Source of the DNA: Streptosporangiales bacterium
GTDB taxonomy: Bacteria > Actinomycetota > Actinomycetes > Streptosporangiales > WHST01
Reading direction: 5' to 3'
Length of the DNA: 38,679 nucleotides
Assembly (NCBI GenBank): GCA_009379955.1
Contig: WHST01000059.1
Coordinates: forward strand, 1 to 38,679
Part shown: piece after piece, positions 7,423 to 13,524 of the stretch
Numbering within the stretch: position 1 is the stretch's first letter
How the letters are laid out: each line of letters starts with the position of its first letter
Translations under genes and position numbers: made by a program
The notes under the pieces: model-generated
Database searches by the model: none
Seen by the model: only the letters and a program-made list of their open reading frames with translations
Told to the model about the DNA's origin: nothing

Positions 7423-7953
7423 TCAGAACGGAGGCTCGTCGTACGAGCCCTGTCCGGACGGCTGGCCGGCGTTGCTGGGAGCCGAGCTCGCCCACGGGTC
7501 GTCGGCTGGTGCGCCGCCGCCCTGCTGGCCGCCGGCGAAACCGCCGCCGCCGCCTTCGCCGCCGCCGCCGAACCCGCCACCGGACCTGTTGGTCTTGGTG
7601 ACCTTGGCCGACGCGTAGCGCAGGGACGGGCCGACCTCGTCGACCTCGACCTCGTAGACGGTGCGCTTCTCGCCCTGCTGGGTCTCGTACGACCGCTGCC
7701 TGAGCCGGCCGTTGACGATGACCCGCATGCCGCGCTGGAGGGACTCGGCGACGTTCTCCGCCGCCTGCCGCCAGATGCTGCAGCTCATGAAGAGCGCTTC
7801 GCCGTCTTTCCACTCACCGGTCTGGTTGTCGCGGAACCGCGGGGTCGACGCGACCCGGAAGTTCGCCACGGCCTGGCCGGACTGGGTGAAGCGCAGCGCG
7901 GGGTCGTCGACCAGGTTGCCGACGATCGTGATCGGGGTGTCGCCTGCTGCCAT
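7423..7953 (-). CDS. ssb: Single-stranded DNA-binding protein
   Basis: This 176-residue SSB protects single-stranded DNA and recruits repair and replication proteins. The OB fold covers about residues 1-118 ([51 protein letters not shown]). A disordered Gly/Gln-rich linker is followed by the acidic C-terminal tip SYDEPPF, the docking motif for partner proteins. It lies between rpsF (18 bases upstream) and rpsR (74 bases downstream), as in most actinobacteria. Confidence 0.97.
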   Translation of the reverse strand: MAAGDTPITIVGNLVDDPALRFTQSGQAVANFRVASTPRFRDNQTGEWKDGEALFMSCSIWRQAAENVAESLQRGMRVIVNGRLRQRSYETQQGEKRTVYEVEVDEVGPSLRYASAKVTKTNRSGGGFGGGGEGGGGGFAGGQQGGGAPADDPWASSAPSNAGQPSGQGSYDEPPF

Positions 7954-7971
7954 CGGGTCTCTCCCTCTCTC

Positions 7972-8268
7972 CTAGCGGAGCTCCGGTCGGATCACCTTCG
8001 TGCGGAGCACCGACTCCTGCAGGCCGAGCTGCCGGTCGAGCTCCTTGACCGCCTCTGGTTCTGCGGTGAGGTCGAGGACCGCGTAGATGCCCTCGGTCTT
8101 CTTGTTGATCTCGTAGGCGAGCTTGCGCCGGCCCCACACGTCGACCTTCTCCACACTGCCGCCGCTCTTCTTGACGACGGAGAGGAACTGGTCGAGTGAG
8201 GGAGCCACGGTGCGCTCCTCGACCTCGGGGTCGAGGATGACCATCACCTCGTACTGACGCGCGGACAA
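7972..8268 (-). CDS. rpsF: 30S ribosomal protein S6, TTG start
   Basis: This 98-residue bS6 partners S18 on the 30S platform. [20 protein letters not shown] and [20 protein letters not shown] are diagnostic. The start is taken as TTG at 8268 because AAGGAGG lies six bases upstream and the protein then opens with SARQYEVM, the normal N-terminus; the in-frame ATG further up (8409) would add an Arg-rich non-homologous extension. It is the first gene of the cluster and its leader contains a perfect hairpin. Confidence 0.95.
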   Translation of the reverse strand: MSARQYEVMVILDPEVEERTVAPSLDQFLSVVKKSGGSVEKVDVWGRRKLAYEINKKTEGIYAVLDLTAEPEAVKELDRQLGLQESVLRTKVIRPELR

Positions 8269-8292
8269 CTGGTGCCTCCTTCGGACTCGGCG

Positions 8293-8311
8293 GCCACGGT
8301 CTCTCCGTGGC
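8293..8311 (-). promoter_or_regulatory. Leader hairpin in the rpsF mRNA
   Basis: In the minus-strand transcript GCCACGG-AGAGA-CCGTGGC forms a perfect 7-bp stem 24 bases before the rpsF start, just ahead of its ribosome-binding site. Bacterial rpsF leaders often carry an S6:S18-binding structure for autogenous control, and this hairpin is in the right place. Identity with that motif is inferred, not shown. Further upstream, TAGGCT (minus strand, 8425-8430) is a possible -10 box. Confidence 0.4.
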
Positions 8312-8513
8312 AGGAGGGTCTGCGTGTACTCCGTGCACAGGCGACGCCGACGTTCAGAAGACCTTGGGGAAGATCGACGCGTGTTCCGTGCCCGGAACGC
8401 CGCCCACATCGTGGCGGCTGCGCCAGCCTACCAGCGGCGGCTGACAGCCCGTTCGCCTGTCCACAGGGGGGGGTGCGGTAGAACCGGATCGTCGACGTCG
8501 AAGGGACGGGCCT

Positions 8514-9572
8514 GTGGTGACCGAGCGGAACCATCGTGTCGCAGTGATCGCGGGAGACGGGATCGGGCCCGAGGTGATGCCGCCCGCCCAGGCGTGCGTG
8601 GACGCTCTCGCGCGCCGCCATGGGTTCGCCGTCTCGTGGCACGAGCTCGACTGGGGCTCCGACCGCTACCGGCGCACCGGCGAGATGATGCCGGCGGATG
8701 GACTCGACCGGCTGGCCGAGCACGACGCGGTGCTGCTGGGCGCCGTGGGCGCGCCCGACATCCCCGACACGGTCACCCTCTGGGGCCTGCTGATCCCGAT
8801 CAGGAGGACGTTCCACCAGTACGTCAACCTGCGGCCGGTACGGACGCTGCCCGGCGTCCGCAGCCCGCTGCGCGAGTCCGCGGACATCGACCTCGTCGTC
8901 GTGCGGGAGAACGTCGAGGGCGAGTACTCCGAGGTCGGCGGGCGTCTCTACCGCGGTCGGCCCGAGGAGGCCGCGATCCAGGAGACCGTCTTCACCCGCG
9001 CCGGAGTCGCGCGGGTGACCAGGTTCGCCGCGGAGCTGGCCGAGACCAGGCGCGGCTTCCTCACGTCCGCGACGAAGTCGAACGGCATCGTCCACACCAT
9101 GCCGTTCTGGGACGAGGTCGTCGACGAGGTGGTCGCGGGTCACCCGGACGTCCGTACCGAACGGATGCTCATCGACGCGTTGGCGGCCCGGCTGGTGCAC
9201 GACCCGCAGCGGTTCGACGTGATCGTCGCCTCGAACCTCTTCGGCGACATCCTCTCCGACCTCACCGCGGCGCTCACCGGGTCGATCGGCATCGCGCCGA
9301 GCGCGAACCTCAACCCCGAGCGCGACCACCCCTCGATGTTCGAGCCGGTCCACGGGTCGGCGCCGGACATCGCCGGCCGCGGGCTCGCCAACCCGATCGG
9401 TCAGATCTGGTCGGCCGCCCTCATGCTCGACCACCTCGGCCAACCGGAGGCGGCCGGCGAGCTGTGCGGCGCCTTCGAGGATGCTCTCGCGAGCGGCGTC
9501 GCGACCGCCGACCTCGGCGGCTCCGCGTCCACCGCGGACTTCACCACGGCGGTCCTCGACCGGCTCGGCTGA
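8514..9572 (+). CDS. Tartrate dehydrogenase / D-malate dehydrogenase family
   Basis: This 352-residue enzyme belongs to the isocitrate/isopropylmalate dehydrogenase superfamily of NAD-dependent beta-decarboxylating dehydrogenases. The N-terminus AVIAGDGIGPEVM and the catalytic Lys region TSATKSNGIVHTMPFWDEV are present, as are the metal-binding DILSDL and the cofactor segment EPVHGSAPDIAGRGLANPIG. Substrate-loop features point to the TtuC/DmlA branch rather than LeuB: VTLWGLLIPIRRTFHQYVNL and VVRENVEGEYSEVGG. The likely product is pyruvate or oxaloglycolate from D-malate or tartrate. GTG 8514 follows GAAGGG by eight bases; GTG 8517 is an alternative. It is divergent from rpsF and alone, but its substrate class matches the carboxylate cluster at 12427-21838. 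Confidence 0.88.
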   Translation: MVTERNHRVAVIAGDGIGPEVMPPAQACVDALARRHGFAVSWHELDWGSDRYRRTGEMMPADGLDRLAEHDAVLLGAVGAPDIPDTVTLWGLLIPIRRTFHQYVNLRPVRTLPGVRSPLRESADIDLVVVRENVEGEYSEVGGRLYRGRPEEAAIQETVFTRAGVARVTRFAAELAETRRGFLTSATKSNGIVHTMPFWDEVVDEVVAGHPDVRTERMLIDALAARLVHDPQRFDVIVASNLFGDILSDLTAALTGSIGIAPSANLNPERDHPSMFEPVHGSAPDIAGRGLANPIGQIWSAALMLDHLGQPEAAGELCGAFEDALASGVATADLGGSASTADFTTAVLDRLG

Positions 9573-9581
9573 CCGACCGGA

Positions 9582-10043
9582 CTACGACTGGGCGGCGGCG
9601 CGCTCGGCGTTGCCGCGAATGGCGGAGGCCAGCCATTCCGCGGCGCCCGGCCGGGTGTTGTCCTCGATGCCGGCGCGGAACCTGGGGTCCTCGACGTAGA
9701 GGTAGCTCTTCTGGACGTGGAACTCGTGCGTCATGTCGTAGAACCAGTGGGCGATGTGTCGCCGCTGCGCCTCGGCGACGTCCATCGCCGCTTCGTCGCG
9801 GGGATCGACCCCCGCGTCCATCAGCTCGCGGATTCGCGTCTCTATCGCGGCGTTGTCGCGGTTGATCCGCTCCCACTCCGCCTTGCCGTATTTCGAGACC
9901 CGCTGGGCGGACTGGGCGTAGGCGTCGGTGTCGCCCCACCGCTCCTCGACCTCGCCGAGGTACTCGTCCTCCTTCTCGGCCCACTCGCCCCAGACCTCGC
10001 GCTTGTCGTCGTCGGACATCGGCGACTGCATTCGCTTCTCCAT
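9582..10043 (-). CDS. Stand-alone TipAS-domain protein
   Basis: This 153-residue protein matches the ligand-binding TipAS domain found at the C-terminus of the MerR-family regulator TipAL and made separately as TipAS, which binds thiostrepton-type thiopeptides. Diagnostic segments are EVEERWGDTDAYAQSAQRVS, LMDAGVDPRDEAAMDVAEAQ and HIAHWFYDMTHEFHVQ. There is no MerR DNA-binding domain: the reading frame upstream is the antisense shadow of the GNAT gene. The ATG at 10043 begins seven bases after a -10 box within a MerR-type promoter, so the mRNA is predicted leaderless. The likely role is drug sequestration or ligand sensing under a MerR regulator encoded elsewhere. The ligand is not known. Confidence 0.85.
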   Translation of the reverse strand: MEKRMQSPMSDDDKREVWGEWAEKEDEYLGEVEERWGDTDAYAQSAQRVSKYGKAEWERINRDNAAIETRIRELMDAGVDPRDEAAMDVAEAQRRHIAHWFYDMTHEFHVQKSYLYVEDPRFRAGIEDNTRPGAAEWLASAIRGNAERAAAQS

Positions 10044-10050
10044 GCCGAGT

Positions 10051-10081
10051 ACGGTACGAGTCTCCAGTCGCTGGAGGTCAA
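10051..10081 (-). promoter_or_regulatory. MerR-type promoter/operator of the TipAS gene
   Basis: On the minus strand TTGACC (10076-10081) and TACCGT (10051-10056) are separated by 19 bp. The spacer region holds the inverted repeat CTCCAG-CGA-CTGGAG (10062-10076). An over-long 19-bp spacer around a central palindrome is the hallmark of promoters activated by MerR-family proteins (MerR, SoxR, TipA). Seven bases follow the -10 box before the ATG. Confidence 0.8.
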
Positions 10082-10108
10082 GAGGCCGCCACCAGGCAGC
10101 GCGTTGTC

Positions 10109-10519
10109 CTACCGGCTGAGGTCGAGCAGGCCCGCGTCCGTCGGCCGGAACCCGCACCGGGCGTAGAAGCCCGTGAGGTGGGGCTCGTAGTCGACGTGCA
10201 GCCAGCCGGCCCCGGCCTTCGCCGCGGCCTCGGTAGCCGCCGTCACCAGGCGCACACCGAGACCGCGCCGCCGCTCGTCCGGGTGGACGGTGGTGTCGAG
10301 CAGGAACGCGTGCGCACCGCCGTCCGTGGCCACGTTGACGAAGCCGACGAGGCGGCCCGCCCGCCGCGCGCCGACCCAGGTCAGGCTGCGCCGCAGGATC
10401 GGCGCGAAGGAGCACGGCTGGTGATCCGGCCACGACACCGTGAACAGAGCGTTCATCTCGTCGTCGCGAAGGGCTGCACGGACCTCGATGGTCAGGTCGG
10501 TGTCAGGCATGGGCTCCAT
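10109..10519 (-). CDS. GNAT family N-acetyltransferase
   Basis: This 136-residue acetyl-CoA-dependent acyltransferase has the GNAT fold. The acetyl-CoA motif A appears as LLDTTVHPDERRRGLGVRLV (R-R-G-L-G loop), and motif B as HLTGFYARCGFRPTDAG with the tyrosine that often acts as general acid. The substrate cannot be inferred. ATG 10519 is listed; ATG 10510, behind GGAG, is also possible. It ends 27 bp before the -35 element of the TipAS promoter on the same strand, and a palindrome cluster lies upstream. Confidence 0.88.
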   Translation of the reverse strand: MEPMPDTDLTIEVRAALRDDEMNALFTVSWPDHQPCSFAPILRRSLTWVGARRAGRLVGFVNVATDGGAHAFLLDTTVHPDERRRGLGVRLVTAATEAAAKAGAGWLHVDYEPHLTGFYARCGFRPTDAGLLDLSR

Positions 10520-10528
10520 CCTGGCGTG

Positions 10529-10566
10529 TCAGAACGTGCGCGGGTCATGGCCCGCGCACGTTCTGA
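10529..10566. repeat. Perfect 16-bp inverted repeat
   Basis: TCAGAACGTGCGCGGG (10529-10544) and CCCGCGCACGTTCTGA (10551-10566) pair perfectly around a six-base loop, nine bases before the GNAT start on the transcribed strand. It is the first of four palindromes in 10520-10840, an interval without genes. Confidence 0.8.
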
Positions 10567-10589
10567 ATCGTCAATAGGCTCGCCGCCCG

Positions 10590-10619
10590 CACGTTGATCA
10601 CGTGCACGTGATCAACGTG
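10590..10619. repeat. Perfect 30-bp palindrome without spacer
   Basis: CACGTTGATCACGTG (10590-10604) is followed directly by its reverse complement CACGTGATCAACGTG (10605-10619). Its right arm shares AACGTG with the next hairpin, so the two structures are mutually exclusive. Confidence 0.85.
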
Positions 10620-10657
10620 GACTTCACCTCGTGCCGGGACGAGGTGAAGTCCACGTT
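10614..10657. repeat. Perfect 19-bp inverted repeat
   Basis: Bases 10614-10632 (AACGTGGACTTCACCTCGT) and 10639-10657 (ACGAGGTGAAGTCCACGTT) pair perfectly around a GCCGGG loop. It could act as the terminator of the tetR gene, which reads toward it, but overlap with the preceding palindrome is unusual for a terminator. Confidence 0.85.
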
Positions 10658-10694
10658 GGTGAGGTGAAGCTCCGCCGATGACCCTCGCAGCGCA

Positions 10695-10750
10695 CCCGTG
10701 AACGGCACCCTCACCATGCCCCGGCACGGTGAGGGTGCCCCTCACGGGTT
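10695..10750. repeat. Imperfect hairpin with a dispersed 28-bp motif, copy 1
   Basis: GGCACCCTCACC (10704-10715) pairs with GGTGAGGGTGCC (10728-10739), and CCCGTGA (10695-10701) with TCACGGG (10742-10748). Bases 10723-10750 are identical to 31925-31952. A motif shared at two unrelated intergenic sites suggests a REP-like palindromic element. The remaining gap to tetR, 10751-10840, shows no feature I can support. Confidence 0.75.
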
Positions 10751-10840
10751 GCGGCCGCGAAGCGACCGACACCACGACCGAGTCCACCCTTGTCACCCGC
10801 CCCGGGGTCGCCGTACCAGCGGCGATGGATGACTGACAAC

Positions 10841-11446
10841 TCACCCGGCGCGGGCGGCTGCCGCCACCAGTGCGCTCGCCGCGTTCCTCGCGTGCGCCGC
10901 CGCGTCGGGGTCGAGGCCGAGACCATGCGCCACGCACGCCCCCTCGTGCAGCAGGAGGAGCTGGTCGGCGAGGGCTCCGGGGTGCGCCAGGCCGGCCGCC
11001 TCGGCCAGCTCGGTGAGGTACTCGCGCACCCAGCGCTTCTGGTCGAGCACCGCAGCCCGGCCGGGATGGGCGGGGTCGGTGATCTCGGCGGCGGCGTTGA
11101 CGAAGCCGCAGCCGCGCGGGTCGGTGTTCTCCGCGCGCTGCCAGGCGCCGAGGCCGTCGAAGACCGTGAGCAGCCGCTCGACCGGGTCGGATCCGCCGTG
11201 CTCGTCGACGTGCCGGACGAGGTGCGTGCGCCACCTCTCGTCCCGTGCGCGCAGGTATGCCTCGACCAGCCGGGCCTTCGAGCCGAACCGGTCGTAGAGC
11301 GTCTTCTTGGTGACGCCCGCGGTCTCGGCCACGAGGTCGACGCCCACGGAGCCGATGCCGCGGGTGTAGAACAGCTCGCTCGCCGCCGCCAGCACCCGCT
11401 CGCCTGCCGGGGTCAGCCGCGGCGCGGCCACCGGTTCGCTCGTCAT
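10841..11446 (-). CDS. TetR family transcriptional regulator
   Basis: This TetR repressor of about 201 residues is divergent from an EamA-type exporter gene. The N-terminal helix-turn-helix is clear (LAAASELFYTRGIGSVGVDL, then ETAGVTKKTLYDRFGSKARL). The remainder is a helical ligand-binding domain with GCGFVNAAAEITDP, as in actinobacterial regulators of exporters. ATG 11446 lies seven bases after GGAAGG; ATG 11449 is the alternative. A TetR-type operator at 11480-11493 lies in the shared promoter region, so it should repress the exporter and probably itself. Confidence 0.92.
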   Translation of the reverse strand: MTSEPVAAPRLTPAGERVLAAASELFYTRGIGSVGVDLVAETAGVTKKTLYDRFGSKARLVEAYLRARDERWRTHLVRHVDEHGGSDPVERLLTVFDGLGAWQRAENTDPRGCGFVNAAAEITDPAHPGRAAVLDQKRWVREYLTELAEAAGLAHPGALADQLLLLHEGACVAHGLGLDPDAAAHARNAASALVAAAARAG

Positions 11447-11471
11447 CATGTGACCTTCCGTCGTCCGTACA

Positions 11472-11508
11472 CTGACAGTATACCGACCGGTATGGTTACC
11501 TGCGAGGC
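11472..11508 (+). promoter_or_regulatory. TetR operator inside the eamA promoter
   Basis: ATACCG-AC-CGGTAT (11480-11493) is a perfect operator-like inverted repeat. It lies between a possible -35 (CTGACA, 11472-11477) and -10 (TTACCT, 11496-11501), and the ATG at 11509 follows the -10 by seven bases. A repressor bound here would block RNA polymerase. The -10 match is weak; the operator is clear. Confidence 0.7.
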
Positions 11509-12420
11509 ATGGATCTCGCCACCCCCGTCTCGCCCCGGGCAGGTACGCCCACGCGCTCGGCCAGGCTCACCGACCTCGCGCTGGCCGCCGGGTTCGTTCT
11601 CGCCTGGAGCTCCGGCTTCGTCGGCGCCGAGCTCGGCACGCTCGCCGCGGGCGCGGTGACCCTGCTCGCCTGGCGGGGGATCGTCGGCACGGCGGTCCTC
11701 CTCGTCCGGCAGGCCCGCCGCCGCGGCCGGTGGCTCGGCGTGCGGGAGCTCGTCACGCAGGCGGGGATCGGTGTGCTGTCCCAGGCCGGGTACCTGCTCG
11801 GCGTCGTGCTCGCCATCCAGCTCGGGGTGCCGGCGGGCACGGCCGCGCTGGTGGCCGCCCTGCAGCCGCTCGTGTCCGGCGTGCTCGCCGGCCCCGTGCT
11901 CGGCGAACGGGTCGTGCCGCGGCAGTGGGTCGGCCTGGTGATCGGACTCGGCGGGGTCGCTCTCGTGGTCGCCGGCGACCTCGCGGTGCCGGCTGGAACC
12001 CCGCCGTGGGCGTACGCCCTCCCGTTCGCCGCCATGGCCTCGCTCGTCGCCGCCACCCTGCTCGAGCGCCGGCTCGCGCCCCGCACAGGTGTGGCGGAGG
12101 GTCTCACGGTGCAGACCGGCGCGAGCACGGTCGTCTTCGTCGCGGTCGCCGCCGGCTCGGGATCGCTCGTCCCTCCCGCCGACCCGACGTTCTGGGCCGC
12201 CGTGGTCTGGACGGTCGTGCTCTCCCACCTCGGCGGGTACGCGCTGTACTGGCTGAACGTCCGGCGCGGTGGCGTGACGAGGGTCGGCGCGCTGCTCTAC
12301 CTGACGCCGCCCGCGACCGCGCTGTGGGCGTTCGCGATGTTCGACGAGCCGTTCGGCATCCTCGCCGTGGCGGGCATGGTGATCTGCGCCCTCTCGGTGC
12401 CGCTGGCGCTCAGGCGCTGA
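11509..12420 (+). CDS. EamA/DMT family exporter
   Basis: This 303-residue inner-membrane transporter of the drug/metabolite superfamily has ten predicted helices arranged as two EamA repeats. The first holds LAAGFVLAWSSGFVGAELG and the loop GVPAGTAALVAALQPLVSG; the second ends with GALLYLTPPATALWAFAMF and DEPFGILAVAGMVICALSV. Family members export amino acids, nucleosides or drugs. Control by the adjacent TetR protein suggests induction by a compound it exports. It is convergent with the enolase-superfamily gene, with only six bases between stops and no visible terminator. Confidence 0.92.
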   Translation: MDLATPVSPRAGTPTRSARLTDLALAAGFVLAWSSGFVGAELGTLAAGAVTLLAWRGIVGTAVLLVRQARRRGRWLGVRELVTQAGIGVLSQAGYLLGVVLAIQLGVPAGTAALVAALQPLVSGVLAGPVLGERVVPRQWVGLVIGLGGVALVVAGDLAVPAGTPPWAYALPFAAMASLVAATLLERRLAPRTGVAEGLTVQTGASTVVFVAVAAGSGSLVPPADPTFWAAVVWTVVLSHLGGYALYWLNVRRGGVTRVGALLYLTPPATALWAFAMFDEPFGILAVAGMVICALSVPLALRR

Positions 12421-12426
12421 GCCGAC

Positions 12427-13524
12427 TCAGGTCGTGAGCACGGTGGCGTCGAGGAAGTCGGTGTCGACGGTCATGCCGAGACCGGGGGCGTCGGGCAGCA
12501 CGATCTCGTCGTCCTTCGGCCGCGGCGCGTCGGGGAAGATCTGCTCGCCGACCTGTTGCATGCCCAGGTGGAACTCCACCCGCCAACCGCCGCGCAGCCC
12601 CGCGATCAGGTGCATGTTGAAGTGCGGCCAGCCACCGCCGTTCGCGATCGGCAGGCTGAAGGCCTGCGCGAGGTGACCCACCCTGCGCGCCTCGGTGTAG
12701 CCGCCGCAGTAGCAGACGTTGGGCTGGATGATGTCGACCGCCTGCGCGTCGACGAACTCGCGGAGCCGTAGCAGGTGTCCGTCCATCTGGCCCGCGGAGA
12801 GTGGGATGTTCGTCCGGCGGCGGAGGTCCGCCATGGCCCGGACGTCGTTGCCGTGCAGCGGTTCCTCGAACCAGACGATCCCGCAGTCCTCGACGGCGCG
12901 GCAGAGCAGCAGTGCCTCGGTGGGACTGAACAGGTAGTTGGCGTCGATGGCGAGCTCCACGTCGTCGCCGACCGCGGCGCGGACGGCCCTGATGCGGTTC
13001 GCGTCCTCCCGCCAACCGTCCGGATGGACGGCGACGACCATCTTCAGCCGTCCCACGCCCGAACGGACCTGCAGCCGTGCCGCCTCGACGAGCTGGTCCC
13101 TGTCGTACTGGGGGAAGCCGAACGTCACGTACGCCGCGGCGCGGTCGCGGTGCCCGCCGAGGAGCTGCGCTATCGTCCGGCCGGCGCCCTTGCCCGCGGC
13201 GTCCCACATCGCGATGTCGAGCGCCGACATGGCACTGGAGATGACCCCGGTCTGGTTGCGCTGGTTGAGCGCCTTCGCGACCCGTGCGTGCACGGCCTCG
13301 GTGTCCCTGATGTCGACGCCCCGCAGCAGCGGGGTGATGTGCTCCGTGAGCGCGGCGACGACCGCGTGGGGAAGGAACTGCCCGGTGAGACCGAACCCGG
13401 TGAGCCCGCCGTCCGTCTCGATCCGGCAGGTCACGAACGTGCGTTGCCCGATCGGCTCGTCGAGCAACGGCACCGTGAAGGGCGCCCGGTGGGCACGGGC
13501 TCGGACGTCGGTCAGTTCGTACAT
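12427..13524 (-). CDS. Enolase-superfamily enzyme (mandelate racemase/dehydratase-like)
   Basis: This 365-residue protein has an enolase-superfamily capping domain (about 1-125) and a TIM barrel. Proton abstraction next to a carboxylate, usually leading to dehydration or racemisation of an acid sugar or hydroxy-acid, is expected. Aligned by spacing with mandelate racemase, the metal-ligand positions hold Asp194 (AIDANY) and Glu220 (FEEP), but Gln246 (SAGQMDGH) replaces the usual Glu/Asp. The general-base Lys is probably Lys161 (GRLKMVVAV), without the second Lys of a KxK pair. The Asp of the His-Asp dyad is Asn269 (QPNVCYCGG), with a candidate His301 nearby. It is the last gene of the operon, overlaps the MmgE/PrpD gene by 13 bp and has its own GAGGAG. 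The substrate is unassigned. Confidence 0.85.
   Translation of the reverse strand: MYELTDVRARAHRAPFTVPLLDEPIGQRTFVTCRIETDGGLTGFGLTGQFLPHAVVAALTEHITPLLRGVDIRDTEAVHARVAKALNQRNQTGVISSAMSALDIAMWDAAGKGAGRTIAQLLGGHRDRAAAYVTFGFPQYDRDQLVEAARLQVRSGVGRLKMVVAVHPDGWREDANRIRAVRAAVGDDVELAIDANYLFSPTEALLLCRAVEDCGIVWFEEPLHGNDVRAMADLRRRTNIPLSAGQMDGHLLRLREFVDAQAVDIIQPNVCYCGGYTEARRVGHLAQAFSLPIANGGGWPHFNMHLIAGLRGGWRVEFHLGMQQVGEQIFPDAPRPKDDEIVLPDAPGLGMTVDTDFLDATVLTT

Noticed and set aside
8466-8473. Run of eight G residues before the dehydrogenase gene, as a possible phase-variation tract
   Set aside because: It is outside a coding region and not clearly between -35 and -10. One short G run in GC-rich DNA is weak evidence.
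8514-9572. 3-isopropylmalate dehydrogenase (leuB)
   Set aside because: The TLWGLLIPIRRTFHQYVNL and VVRENVEGEYSEVGG segments match the tartrate/D-malate dehydrogenase branch better, and no leucine genes are near.
10044-10433. N-terminal extension of the TipAS frame that might supply a DNA-binding domain
   Set aside because: It is the antisense-frame shadow of the GNAT gene, contains no MerR helix-turn-helix and would run through the MerR-type promoter.
10590-10657. CRISPR-like or attachment-site interpretation of the palindromes
   Set aside because: There are no regularly spaced direct repeats, no cas genes, no integrase and no tRNA. They are individual palindromes of different sequence.
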